NCBI RefSeq assembly: GCF_015356755.1 | Contig: NZ_JADFCO010000064.1 | Span: forward strand, 62,001 to 126,000 | Direction: 5' to 3' | DNA length: 64,000 nucleotides | Source: Nonlabens antarcticus | Lineage (GTDB): Bacteria > Bacteroidota > Bacteroidia > Flavobacteriales > Flavobacteriaceae | Notes under the pieces: model-generated | Databases searched by the model: none | What the model saw: the letters and a program-made list of their open reading frames with translations, nothing else | Told to the model about the DNA's origin: nothing | Part shown: positions 17,705 through 25,711 of the stretch, piece after piece | Position numbering within the stretch: position 1 is the stretch's first letter | Layout of the letters: every line of letters starts with the position of its first letter | Made by a program: the position numbers and the translations under genes

Positions 17705-17967
17705 TTACCATATTTCTTCAAAAGATATTCGGCTTTGGATTTTTTATAATCAATGTTCTCATCTGCTTTTTTACCACCTTTAAAACTCAACGCAATTTCC
17801 TTTACTTCTGGCGATAATTCTTCATAGATGTCATAGGACTTAGGTTGGACCCGTCGCCTAAGGTAATCTTCAATAAATTTTGACAAACTAGTACCTTGTT
17901 CTTTAACATATTCCTTAGCCAAATCAATAATCTCCTTATCGAGCTTCAATGTGAGTTTAGTATCCAT
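17701..17967 (-). CDS. Antitoxin of the PIN pair (DUF6364-like)
   Basis: Protein of 88 residues. The N-terminal 40 residues (MDTKLTLKLDKEIIDLAKEY onward, then TSLSKFIEDYLRRRV) look like a ribbon-helix-helix DNA-binding domain; the charged, flexible C-terminal half would wrap around the toxin. It overlaps the PIN gene by 4 nt (ATGA), the usual antitoxin-first order. It lies between hisF and hisIE, with a 160-bp gap after hisF that contains a degenerate repeat copy. RHH antitoxins repress their own promoter, so it might also affect hisIE expression. Family assignment is from pattern only. Confidence 0.75.
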   Translation of the reverse strand: MDTKLTLKLDKEIIDLAKEYVKEQGTSLSKFIEDYLRRRVQPKSYDIYEELSPEVKEIALSFKGGKKADENIDYKKSKAEYLLKKYGK

Positions 17968-18053
17968 GATTTCTCAATTTAATTCAAATGTACGTATAAA
18001 AAATATAATTAGCACGTATGGATATCAGTTTGATATTGTTAAGTCGTCGACTC

Positions 18054-18073
18054 GTTCTGAGCATAGTCAAAAC
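18054..18073. repeat. Repeat family C, degenerate intergenic copy
   Basis: GTTCTGAGCATAGTCAAAAC, between hisF and the antitoxin gene, matches the TGAGCGnAGTCGAAG repeat with a few changes. Confidence 0.55.
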
Positions 18074-18127
18074 AAGAATTGCTTCCCTATCTCATTTAAA
18101 TCTAAATCATCTTGAATAGTCGTATTT

Positions 18128-18991
18128 TTATGTAGAAAGAATTCTAATTTCAACTCCAGCCTCAACCAATTGCCTTTTCAACTCAGGAACCGGCAATTCT
18201 CCAAAATGAAATATACTCGCTGCAAGCCCAGCGCTCGCATGAGTGTCTTTAAACAATTCTTCGAAATGCGCTGCTGTTCCACCACCGCCAGAGGCGATGA
18301 TTGGAATATTTAACTTACGCGAAATCAAGTCTGTAATCTCAAGGGCAAATCCGTTTTTTACACCGTCATGATCCATGCTGGTCAACAATATCTCGCCAGC
18401 GCCACGACGCTCGCACTCTTCACACCACGCGATGGTTTCAAGGTTAGTTTCTATCCTGCCGCCTGCGACAAATACTTTATTCGTCAAGCCGTCGGCCTGT
18501 GCTGAGCGTAGTCGAAGTAAGGACGGCTTCGCTTTGTCGTTTATCTCAATTTTGTTTATATTTCTTCCATTATCAGAATCATTCTGAACTCTCTTTGTAT
18601 CCACTGCCACCACCACACATTGACTTCCCAGTTCTGCCGCCAGTTCGCTTATTAGCTCTGGTCGTTTAACCGCAGCGCTATTGATGGCTACTTTGTCAGC
18701 ACCGGCTTTAATAATTTCTTTAGCCAGCGTCACGTCATTAATCCCGCCACCAACGGTAAACGGAATATTCAATACTGCCGCAATTTCCCTTACCAATGGA
18801 ACGAGTGTATCACGCTTCTCAACAGTCGCTGTGATATCGAGAAAACACAATTCGTCAGCACCCTGCGCTGCATATTGTTTGGCAAGTTCTACTGGATCGC
18901 CAGCATCTCGCAAACCAACGAAGTTGATTCCTTTTACGGTTCGTCCATCCTTGATATCAAGGCATGGTATTATTCTTTTTTTAAGCCCCAT
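18128..18991 (-). CDS. hisF: Imidazole glycerol phosphate synthase cyclase subunit, with repeat-encoded insert
   Basis: TIM-barrel subunit that uses the ammonia made by HisH to form imidazole glycerol phosphate and AICAR. Length is 287 residues against the usual 250. The catalytic Asp are in PCLDIKDG (Asp12) and [10 protein letters not shown]. The extra residues sit at about 135-171, between VAVDTKRV and [11 protein letters not shown], where homologues have only a few residues. The DNA there (18484-18540) is a family B repeat with a family C copy nested in its loop. The start codon (ATGGGGCTT at 18991) is also repeat-derived: it belongs to a family A copy. The barrel core looks complete, so the enzyme may still work. 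Confidence 0.93.
   Translation of the reverse strand: MGLKKRIIPCLDIKDGRTVKGINFVGLRDAGDPVELAKQYAAQGADELCFLDITATVEKRDTLVPLVREIAAVLNIPFTVGGGINDVTLAKEIIKAGADKVAINSAAVKRPELISELAAELGSQCVVVAVDTKRVQNDSDNGRNINKIEINDKAKPSLLRLRSAQADGLTNKVFVAGGRIETNLETIAWCEECERRGAGEILLTSMDHDGVKNGFALEITDLISRKLNIPIIASGGGGTAAHFEELFKDTHASAGLAASIFHFGELPVPELKRQLVEAGVEIRILST
18484..18540. repeat. Repeat family B with a family C copy nested inside (within hisF)
   Basis: The arms TCAAGCCGTC and GACGGCTTCGCT match the copies at 20743 and 22681, but the short GCAG loop is replaced by about 30 nt containing GTGCTGAGCGTAGTCGAAGT (18499-18518). It encodes much of the extra HisF segment. Confidence 0.75.
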
Positions 18992-19022
18992 TGTCCTGCG
19001 GACATTTCCCCAAAAAGGGAAA
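18983..19022. repeat. Repeat family A, copy at the hisF start
   Basis: AAGCCCCATTGTCCTGCGGA followed by CATTTCCCC and a G-run. Nearly identical to 20678-20717 and 23940-23978. The hisF start codon lies within it. Confidence 0.8.
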
Positions 19023-19099
19023 CTAATTTTAATTAATATTTCGTTTTCAGCCTCACACTCTTTAACTATTATGCTCCTTTTGCGAGCGACTTGAGATCG

Positions 19100-19159
19100 G
19101 AATTAGCTTTGCTAATTCTGACCTAGGACATAAGACTAAACAAAAAATAGTCTTATGTC
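19100..19159. repeat. Two adjacent hairpins upstream of hisF
   Basis: GAATTAGC/GCTAATTC (8-bp stem, 3-nt loop, 19100-19118), then GACATAAGACTA/TAGTCTTATGTC (12-bp perfect stem, 9-nt loop, 19127-19159). Further CTTATGTC fragments follow to 19199. There is no T-run in the operon's direction, so they are not obvious terminators. They lie between the GNAT gene and hisF. Confidence 0.65.
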
Positions 19160-19273
19160 TTATGTCAGGCAATGCATAGCACTGCCAAATCTTATGTCGT
19201 CTCTATAAATTCTCTTAATAGTTATACTCAAAATTAGAAAATCAACCAGCTAAATTATTGCCCTGATCAATAA

Positions 19274-19804
19274 TCACTTTTCCCACTCTTCCCTTAACAA
19301 TCCAAATTCAAAATTATCACTCCATCCAGATTTTAATGGCAGGTTCTGTCGTTGAATTCCTTCCTGAACGAATCCGCATTTTTCTAGAACTTTTTTTGAG
19401 CCATGATTTTCAACGGCACATCCAGCTTCAACCCGATGTAATTCATCTCTTGTAAAGCATTGTTTTAAAAAATAGTTCAACGCCTCTGTTGCATAACCTT
19501 TATTCCAAAATTGCGGATCAAACTTGAACCAAACCTCTGCTTTTTGATATTTTGCATTGGAATATTTAATTCCGAAAATGCCTATGAATTCATCCGTTTT
19601 TAATTTAATCGCATAGGTTCTACTTATTCTCTCTTCTTTATCATTTTCAGTAACCCAATTGTTTAAAATCTCTTTGGTTACTTTTTCGTCCTCAGGTATT
19701 CCCAGCGCATTGAATTGATCGACTTCTGGAATAGAATGCAATCTGTGGACTGAATCTAAATTCTTTGCTTCCAGCAATCGATATGTTAATCGCTCACTAT
19801 ACAA
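19274..19804 (-). CDS. GNAT family N-acetyltransferase (RimJ/RimL-like)
   Basis: Acetyl-CoA-dependent acetyltransferase of 176 residues, type 3 GNAT pattern: [15 protein letters not shown] at the N-terminus, [20 protein letters not shown] for the acetyl-CoA loop, and [17 protein letters not shown] near the end. These are usually acetylases of protein N-termini or small molecules; the substrate is not readable. No ATG fits; the frame starts with TTG at 19802-19804, overlapping the hisA stop by 8 nt, which suggests translational coupling. It sits between hisA and hisF, which are normally neighbours, so it is an insertion into the his operon. Confidence 0.85.
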   Translation of the reverse strand: MYSERLTYRLLEAKNLDSVHRLHSIPEVDQFNALGIPEDEKVTKEILNNWVTENDKEERISRTYAIKLKTDEFIGIFGIKYSNAKYQKAEVWFKFDPQFWNKGYATEALNYFLKQCFTRDELHRVEAGCAVENHGSKKVLEKCGFVQEGIQRQNLPLKSGWSDNFEFGLLREEWEK

Positions 19805-20567
19805 ATTCTCTCAATTCTTTAAAACTTATTCGACCTTCATAGAATGCTTTTCCCACGATAGTTCCCTCACAACCCATCTCTTTCAAACGGTGTAAATCCT
19901 CCACAACCGCAACGCCACCAGAGGCAATGAGCTTGATGGGGTGCTCAATACTGATATTATCTAATGAAAACATCGGTGTCTCAACCACATCAATTTTATT
20001 CAGGTTTAAAATACTTTTATACAGCTGATAGCTGGGTCCAGCAAGCATTCCGTCTTTTGCTATGTCGGTACAAACGACGTACTCAATTCCTTTCTTGTTC
20101 CATTCGTGAATGAATTCTATAACTTCGAGCTCGCTACTTTCTAGCCAACCGTGGGTTGCGATCATTCCATCCTTAGCATCTGCGCCTAATATTATTTTGT
20201 TGCTTCCATACTTCTCAATCCAACCATCAAATGTTTCAGCATCCTTAACCGCAATACTTCCACCAGAAACTTGCTGGGCACCGCTTTCAAAAACTGTTTT
20301 GATGTCGGCATCCGTTTTCACTCCACCGCCAAAATCTACCTGTAAACCAGTCTGACCCGCAATACGCTCCAATACCTTCCAATTGACCACGTGCGCACTT
20401 TTAGCCCCATCCAGATCCACTAGATGTAAATGCTTGATTCCGTTCGCCTCAAATTCTTTAGCCACCTCTAATGGGTCTTCGTTGTAAACCGTTTTTTGGT
20501 GGTAATCTCCCTGGGAAAGCCTCACGCATTTCCCGTCTATTATGTCTATCGCTGGTATTATTCTCAT
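19797..20567 (-). CDS. hisA: Phosphoribosylformimino-5-aminoimidazole carboxamide ribotide isomerase
   Basis: TIM-barrel isomerase of the fourth histidine step (ProFAR to PRFAR). The 256 residues are close to normal, with a modest extra stretch near residue 200 ([14 protein letters not shown]). Catalytic Asp are in [17 protein letters not shown] (Asp8) and the CTDIAKDGM motif. Unlike its operon neighbours hisF, hisC and hisIE it carries no large repeat-derived insert. The start ATG is clear. It follows hisH after a 263-bp gap packed with four repeat families, and its stop overlaps the TTG start of the GNAT gene. Confidence 0.96.
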   Translation of the reverse strand: MRIIPAIDIIDGKCVRLSQGDYHQKTVYNEDPLEVAKEFEANGIKHLHLVDLDGAKSAHVVNWKVLERIAGQTGLQVDFGGGVKTDADIKTVFESGAQQVSGGSIAVKDAETFDGWIEKYGSNKIILGADAKDGMIATHGWLESSELEVIEFIHEWNKKGIEYVVCTDIAKDGMLAGPSYQLYKSILNLNKIDVVETPMFSLDNISIEHPIKLIASGGVAVVEDLHRLKEMGCEGTIVGKAFYEGRISFKELREFV

Positions 20568-20830
20568 AGTGCATTCCTCTCATTTCGCTCCGCTCATTCG
20601 TCGGATGCAGGCCGTAGGCGGAGATCTCTACGATTCCAACGCCTACGACTGATTTATTTGTTTTACTCACAGGGCGCAAGCCCCATTGTCCTGCGGACAT
20701 TTCCCCAAAGGGGAAAACCTCAGTTGATTATTTTTGTTAGTGTCAAGCCGTCGCAGGACGGCTTCGCTAAGTCGTTTACTTCAAAGTGCAAATCTGAAAA
20801 CCAATTAAAATCCCTTCCGCTGGAAGGGAT
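20568..20830. repeat. Mosaic of short repeats between hisH and hisA
   Basis: A TTTCGCTCCGCTC block (20582-20594), a family A copy (20678-20717), a family B copy (20743-20778) and the start of a family D copy (20811-20840) are packed into 263 bp. A nominal open frame over this stretch is only a read-through of these repeats. Confidence 0.75.
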
Positions 20831-20840
20831 TTAGGGCAGG
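20811..20840. repeat. Repeat family D, copy ending hisH
   Basis: TCCCTTCCGCTGGAAGGGAT followed by TTAGGGCAGG. It supplies the stop codon (20831-20833) and the last residues of hisH. A second copy lies in the hisD fusion junction at 24396-24426. Confidence 0.75.
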
Positions 20841-21427
20841 TCTACAAAATTCCTCAAAATCCTTTCCCCAACTCCCGCGCTCTTCTCTGGGTGGAATTGC
20901 GTTGCATAAAAATTATTCTTCTGCAATACGCTACTAAATGGCAATATGTAACCACAAGTTGCTACAGTATCATCGCAAATCTCTGCATAATAGGAGTGGA
21001 CATAGTAAACGTCTGCTTCCTGCGGTAATTCTTTTAATAATTCAGAATCGAGAATTCTAAATTCTGAATTAAGCGAGTTCCACCCCATATGAGGCACCTT
21101 AAATTCTTGTGATTTGAATAATTTTACATGAGTATCAAAAATACCAAGACATTTTGTATCTCCTTCTTCACTGTGATTGCACATCAATTGCATGCCCAAG
21201 CAAATGCCTAGAAAAGGTTGTTTTAAACTGATCAAGACTTGATCCAGTTCTCGCTCGCGCAAATATCTCATTGCCGTTCCAGCCTCGCCCACACCTGGAA
21301 AAATCACTTTATCGGCAGCTTGCAATTCTGCAGGATCGTCTGTGACTTTGTTTTCGATTCCTAAACGGTTAAGCGCGTTTGTAACACTACCTATATTTCC
21401 CGCATTATATTTTACGATCGCAATCAT
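20831..21427 (-). CDS. hisH: Imidazole glycerol phosphate synthase glutaminase subunit
   Basis: Class I glutamine amidotransferase that feeds ammonia to HisF. The nucleophile is in [11 protein letters not shown], and the His/Glu pair is in TQFHPEKS. At 198 residues it is near normal length. A short extra stretch, [11 protein letters not shown], is encoded by AT-rich inverted-repeat DNA (21034-21075). The last residues and stop codon come from a family D repeat. It overlaps the hisB stop by 4 nt (ATGA). Catalytic residues appear intact. Confidence 0.96.
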   Translation of the reverse strand: MIAIVKYNAGNIGSVTNALNRLGIENKVTDDPAELQAADKVIFPGVGEAGTAMRYLRERELDQVLISLKQPFLGICLGMQLMCNHSEEGDTKCLGIFDTHVKLFKSQEFKVPHMGWNSLNSEFRILDSELLKELPQEADVYYVHSYYAEICDDTVATCGYILPFSSVLQKNNFYATQFHPEKSAGVGERILRNFVDLP

Positions 21428-22533
21428 AGCGTTCCTTTGGTGCTAGGCAACTTGCCGTCGCCGGTTTGCTTGACGGCCATTTTTATCGCTTTTGCAAATG
21501 CCTTGAACAACGATTCAATCATGTGGTGCTCATTATCGCCTTCCACCTTCATATTCAGGTTGCATTTTGCCGCATCACTGAAGGATTTGAAGAAGTGGAA
21601 GAACAATTCCGTAGGCATATCGCCCACGTATTCTCTCTTAAATTCTGCTTCCCAAACGATCCACGGTCTTCCTCCAAAGTCCACCGCAACTTGTGCTAGC
21701 GAGTCGTCCATAGGTAACAGAAAACCATATCTATTGATGCCTTTTTTGGTGGATAACGCTTTCGCGAAAGCATCTCCCAGCGCAATTGCGGTATCCTCAA
21801 TAGTATGGTGCTCATCGATTTCCAGATCGCCATTGACTTTTATATTAAGATCCAAAGAGCCGTGACGCTGCAGTTGTTCGAGCATATGATCATAAAATTT
21901 CAAGCCGGTATCAATCGTTCCATTTCCAGAACCATCAAGGTTTAATATGATCTTAATATCGGTTTCATTTGTTTTCCGACTAACCGATACTAAGCGTGGC
22001 TGACCTCTCAAAAAATTGAAAATTTCTTTCCAAGAGTCTGTTTTTAAAACAACCAACTCATCCTCAAAAGTCGAGCTGTCGGTAATAGAAGGCAATTGAA
22101 TTCCCTTACAACCCAGGTTTTTAGCAAGCTCCATATCGCTATTGCGATCGCCTATCACAAAGCTGTTGGCTAGATCATAGTTGCCTTTAATATAATGAGT
22201 CAATAGGCCCGTTTGCGGTTTGCGGGTTGTTGCATTTTGCTCGGGAAAAGATTTGTCTATCAAAACTTCGCTAAAAGTCACACCTTCAGATTCGAGCACA
22301 TTCATCATTAAATTATGCACTGGCCAGAAAGTGTTTTCTGGAAAACTATCTGTTCCCAGTCCATCCTGATTAGTTATCATGACTAACTCATAATCCAGTT
22401 CTCTCGCAATGCGGTGCAATTGCGTGATAGCTTGCGGCAAGAACTCCAATTTTTCAAAACTATCCAGTTGATAATCTGTTGGTGGCTCTTTGACGATAGT
22501 ACCGTCCCGATCTATAAATAATACTTTTTTCAT
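21424..22533 (-). CDS. hisB: Bifunctional histidinol-phosphatase / imidazoleglycerol-phosphate dehydratase
   Basis: Fusion catalysing two histidine steps. The HAD-type phosphatase (about 1-165) begins [13 protein letters not shown] with its nucleophilic Asp. The IGP dehydratase (about 175-369) has the metal motifs [14 protein letters not shown] and [14 protein letters not shown] take the ATG at 22531-22533. An in-frame ATG at 22558-22560 would add nine residues read from a GCATTCCCGCGAAGGCGGGA-type palindrome and is less likely to be native. An exact palindromic repeat reads DAFAKALS in the dehydratase. It couples to hisH by a 4-nt overlap. Confidence 0.95.
   Translation of the reverse strand: MKKVLFIDRDGTIVKEPPTDYQLDSFEKLEFLPQAITQLHRIARELDYELVMITNQDGLGTDSFPENTFWPVHNLMMNVLESEGVTFSEVLIDKSFPEQNATTRKPQTGLLTHYIKGNYDLANSFVIGDRNSDMELAKNLGCKGIQLPSITDSSTFEDELVVLKTDSWKEIFNFLRGQPRLVSVSRKTNETDIKIILNLDGSGNGTIDTGLKFYDHMLEQLQRHGSLDLNIKVNGDLEIDEHHTIEDTAIALGDAFAKALSTKKGINRYGFLLPMDDSLAQVAVDFGGRPWIVWEAEFKREYVGDMPTELFFHFFKSFSDAAKCNLNMKVEGDNEHHMIESLFKAFAKAIKMAVKQTGDGKLPSTKGTL
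21758..21771. repeat. GCTTTCGCGAAAGC palindrome, copy 4 (inside hisB)
   Basis: Exact copy in the dehydratase half of hisB, read as DAFAKALS, just after a conserved metal-binding segment. Confidence 0.9.
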
Positions 22534-22559
22534 GCATTCCCGCGAAGGCGGGAAACTCA
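22534..22559. repeat. CCCGCnnnnGCGGG palindrome at the hisB start
   Basis: CATTCCCGCGAAGGCGGGAA is an inverted repeat immediately upstream of the likely hisB start. It gives an alternative in-frame upstream ATG. Confidence 0.55.
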
Positions 22560-22680
22560 TCCCGCAAACGACTTTATTTGATTAAATGCCTAATTTTCAT
22601 TGGGTCTTAAAAAGGCAGGAATCTCTGTGAATTCTACACCTGCATTAAATTTATGCCGTTAACTAGCGGCTACTTTATTG

Positions 22681-22706
22681 TCAAGCCGTCGCAGGACGGC
22701 TTCGCT
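22681..22706. repeat. Repeat family B, copy between hisB and hisC
   Basis: TCAAGCCGTCGCAGGACGGC followed by TTCGCT, a hairpin identical in its arms to 20743-20768. It lies 11 nt before the end of hisC. Confidence 0.75.
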
Positions 22707-22716
22707 TCATACCTAC

Positions 22717-23934
22717 CTAAATACTTTTATACTCTTTCAACGCTTCCATCAACGCCTCACACTCATCTTTAGTCCCCACCGTAAATCTCAAAGTATTTGG
22801 AATTTGACTACTGCGGTTTCGTATGATCAAGGATTTATCCTTGAGGTAATTATAGACTTTGGTCGCATCCTGAACCTCCGCCAAAACAAAGTTAGCCTCA
22901 CTAGGAAATACTTGTTTAACGAAATCAAGTTGTTGTAAATCGGCTATGAGGATTTCTCTGTTGTCGATGATTTCTTCTACCTGCAATCTAGTGTTGTCAA
23001 TATTATTTAAAGCAGAAACTACGGCTTTTTGCGATAATTCATTGACATTATAGGGTGGCTTGGTCTTATTGAACAATGCAATAATTTCTTTGGAGGCAAA
23101 AGCAAAACCAGTTCGCGCACCAGCAAGACCGTGCGCTTTGGACATGGTTTGTAGAACCACCAGATTTTGGTAATCGGCGAGTCTGCTTATGAAACTTTGG
23201 TTTTCCGTAAAGTCTTGGTACGCCTCATCAACGATAACTATTCCATTGAACCCACCGATCAATTGATCCATCAACCGTTGATTTTCCTTCAATTCCTCCT
23301 CAAATTCTGGAGCATAGGGCATGTCCATCATTCCGCCTTTGGTATAATTCTCTGCCTGCCAGTCGTGTTCTAAGTCGGCTTTTAGGAGAACGTTTCCTGT
23401 GGGGTTGTTGGGCGAGCAGATCCATAGGAGTTTCGCCTTTGCAAAAGCGTTACTCTTCAAAATCCCGTCGACATCAAGGTCAAATGTGCTGGTCAAGGGA
23501 AATTCTACCACCGCAACATCATTAATCGCTGCGCTCACTTCATACATTCCATAAGTTGGCGGACATGTAATAACTTGATCATTTCCAGGCTCACAGAAAA
23601 TTCTATATAGCAAATCAATCGCCTCATCACTACCGTTACCCACAAAAATCTGATCTGCATCCACACCTTTCTGCTCACACAAGATTTCCTTGATCTCGCT
23701 CTGTAATGGGTCGGGATACCTATTTAAGTTAGGAATTATGAGTTCAGAATTCAGAATAGACGGATCATTGGGGTTTTCGTTCGCATCTAATAATGTGAGC
23801 CCCATTTTTCCCGAAGGAGAATTTCTTGCTGTAGACACATCGCCATAAAGCTTGAATTCACTTCGCGCGCTGGAGTAGGGCTTTAGCTCCCAGATATTTT
23901 TGCGTACTATATTTTTTAGATTGAATTTACTCAT
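22717..23934 (-). CDS. hisC: Histidinol-phosphate aminotransferase with two extra segments
   Basis: PLP-dependent class I/II aminotransferase of histidine synthesis. The family core is present: LDANENP, PTYGMYEVSA, CSPNNPTGN, DEAYQDF and the PLP lysine in LQTMSKAHGLAGARTGFA. The length is 405 residues against about 350. One extra piece, at about 31-47 (GDVSTARNSPSGKMGLT), replaces a short loop and is encoded by repeat-like DNA at about 23795-23845. A second, at about 188-225 between NVLLKADLE and NGIVIVDEAY, is also absent from typical homologues. A degenerate palindrome encodes NAFAKAK. Downstream of hisD after an 85-bp repeat-filled gap. Confidence 0.93.
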   Translation of the reverse strand: MSKFNLKNIVRKNIWELKPYSSARSEFKLYGDVSTARNSPSGKMGLTLLDANENPNDPSILNSELIIPNLNRYPDPLQSEIKEILCEQKGVDADQIFVGNGSDEAIDLLYRIFCEPGNDQVITCPPTYGMYEVSAAINDVAVVEFPLTSTFDLDVDGILKSNAFAKAKLLWICSPNNPTGNVLLKADLEHDWQAENYTKGGMMDMPYAPEFEEELKENQRLMDQLIGGFNGIVIVDEAYQDFTENQSFISRLADYQNLVVLQTMSKAHGLAGARTGFAFASKEIIALFNKTKPPYNVNELSQKAVVSALNNIDNTRLQVEEIIDNREILIADLQQLDFVKQVFPSEANFVLAEVQDATKVYNYLKDKSLIIRNRSSQIPNTLRFTVGTKDECEALMEALKEYKSI

Positions 23935-23939
23935 ATGCT

Positions 23940-23978
23940 AAGCCCCATTGTCCTGCGGACATTTCCCCAAAGGGAAAA
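23940..23978. repeat. Repeat family A, copy upstream of hisC
   Basis: AAGCCCCATTGTCCTGCGGA then CATTTCCCCAAAGGG, 5 nt upstream of the hisC start and just past the stop of the hisD-DUF559 fusion. It is followed by a TCTCGCTGCGCTCG block at 23987-24000. Confidence 0.8.
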
Positions 23979-24019
23979 CAGTTCTGTCTCGCTGCGCTCG
24001 TTATATTTTTTTGAATTCA

Positions 24020-25711
24020 TTATATTTTACTTTTAATAGATTCAATGACAGCCTCTTTATCTTTTAAGACTTCTATATCGGTAAATCGTAAAAATTCAAA
24101 ACCTTTAGATTCTAAAAATTCCTGTCTTCCTTTATCCTCATCTATTTGAATACGATGAATTCCTCCATCAATTTCTACGATAATTGATTTTTCAATACAG
24201 GCAAAGTCAACGATATATTTATCAATGATGTGTTGCCTTCTAAATTTGACGCCCAATTTTTTATTTCGTAATTCTTGCCAAATAAGATCTTCTGTTTCGG
24301 TTGGATTTTTACGCATTCTGGAAGCTCGTTCCTTCAAGGTTCCATAAATAGTTTTGCGAGCCGTTTCATAAGAATACTTTTCTCGACCTAGAGAGGTCCC
24401 TTCCGCTGGAAGGGATTTAGGGTTGGCTTGCAGATGTTTCAATCGAACACTTACCGCACTCTTATGAGCATCAAGTCCCTCAGCTGCAGCCATGGTTTCA
24501 ACCGCAGGCCCTAGATTTTGCAAACCTTGTGCTGTAGCTTTTTGATAAGTCACTTTATTTACAAAACTATCAACAGAAACGCCGCTATAATTGCGCGCAT
24601 AGCCGTAGGTAGGCAGCGTGTGGTTAGTGCCGCTGGCATAATCACCCAAACTTTCACAAGTGTAAGCTCCTATAAATATGGAACCCGCAACCTTTATCTG
24701 ATCTGCGATTTCTTCAGAATTCTGTGTATTGATAATCAAATGCTCTGGTGCATAAACGTCAGACCAATCAATACATTCTGCGATACTGCTCAATACAATG
24801 ACTTTGCTATTTTCCAGTGCTGCAAATGCCGTCTCTTTTCGCGAAAGCGATTTGATTTGTGCTTCAATCTCTTTATTCACTTCGATAGCCAATTCCTGAG
24901 AATTTGTCAATAAGATAACCTGAGAATCGTGTCCGTGTTCTGCCTGCGCCAGCAGATCTGCAGCTACAAACGCAGGATTAGCAGCGCCATCTGCAATTAT
25001 TAAAACCTCAGAAGGTCCAGCCGGCATATCGATAGCAACACCTTGTTGCTGGGCTAACTCTTTAGCCCGAGTCACAAATGCATTTCCAGGACCGAAAATC
25101 TTTTGAACAGCTGGAACGCTTTCAGTTCCATAAGTCATCGCCGCGATGGCTTGAGCACCGCCCACCTTATAAATTTCAGTAACTCCACATAGATTTGCCG
25201 TGTAGAGAACTACCGGATTAATGTTCCCATCAGCATCGGTAGGACTGCAGAGGACTACTTGTTCATTTCCAGCGATTTTAGCAGGGATCGCCAGCATTAA
25301 AACCGTAGAGAAAAGAGGAGCAGAGCCTCCAGGAATATATAATCCTACTTTCTGAATAGGCAGCGACTTTCTCCAGCAGGTAATACCAGGCGTGGTTTCA
25401 ACTACGGGATAATCCTTAGTGAAACAGGCAGCGTGAAATTTAAATATGTTGTTGTAAGCAACTTGTATTGCTGCTTTCAAATCGGCATTTACTTGTTCAG
25501 ATGCTTTTTGAATCTCTTCGGTAGTCACTTTAAGGCTGGATAATTTGGCATTATCAAACTGTTCTGCAAAAGCGATTAGAGCATCATCACCATTTTCTAC
25601 AACGAGCTGGATGATATCCTTAACAGCGCTATCGACTTCTGATCGCTGTTTAAGCGGTCTCTCTAGCAAAGAAGACTGGTGAGATTGCGATGGGTTGAGA
25701 ATGATTTCCAT
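24020..25711 (-). CDS. hisD: Histidinol dehydrogenase fused to a DUF559 nuclease-like domain
   Basis: Residues 1-428 are a full HisD, the zinc enzyme oxidising histidinol to histidine. It has [38 protein letters not shown] and an ordinary end at [10 protein letters not shown]. Instead of stopping there, the frame continues for 135 residues. Residues 429-456 are read from a family D repeat ([18 protein letters not shown]). Residues 457-563 form a complete DUF559 domain of the Vsr/PD-(D/E)xK type, with [31 protein letters not shown] and the acidic motif VEIDGGIH. The start overlaps the hisG stop by 1 nt. Whether cells make one fused protein, a processed one or a nuclease from an internal start is unknown. 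Confidence 0.93.
   Translation of the reverse strand: MEIILNPSQSHQSSLLERPLKQRSEVDSAVKDIIQLVVENGDDALIAFAEQFDNAKLSSLKVTTEEIQKASEQVNADLKAAIQVAYNNIFKFHAACFTKDYPVVETTPGITCWRKSLPIQKVGLYIPGGSAPLFSTVLMLAIPAKIAGNEQVVLCSPTDADGNINPVVLYTANLCGVTEIYKVGGAQAIAAMTYGTESVPAVQKIFGPGNAFVTRAKELAQQQGVAIDMPAGPSEVLIIADGAANPAFVAADLLAQAEHGHDSQVILLTNSQELAIEVNKEIEAQIKSLSRKETAFAALENSKVIVLSSIAECIDWSDVYAPEHLIINTQNSEEIADQIKVAGSIFIGAYTCESLGDYASGTNHTLPTYGYARNYSGVSVDSFVNKVTYQKATAQGLQNLGPAVETMAAAEGLDAHKSAVSVRLKHLQANPKSLPAEGTSLGREKYSYETARKTIYGTLKERASRMRKNPTETEDLIWQELRNKKLGVKFRRQHIIDKYIVDFACIEKSIIVEIDGGIHRIQIDEDKGRQEFLESKGFEFLRFTDIEVLKDKEAVIESIKSKI
24396..24426. repeat. Repeat family D at the hisD-DUF559 junction
   Basis: GGTCCCTTCCGCTGGAAGGG then ATTTAGGG, the same palindrome as at 20811. 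It is read in frame as the linker between HisD and the nuclease-like domain. Confidence 0.8.

Noticed and set aside
20458-20700. Minus-strand 80-residue frame beginning [10 protein letters not shown] over the hisA start and upstream repeats
   Set aside because: It reads through the family A repeat and then shadows hisA in another frame. The SAGQWG words are translations of repeat DNA, not a gene.
16953-24426. CRISPR array or insertion sequence in the his operon
   Set aside because: Repeats are of several kinds, not regularly spaced and have no unique spacers; no transposase frame or terminal inverted repeats bound them.
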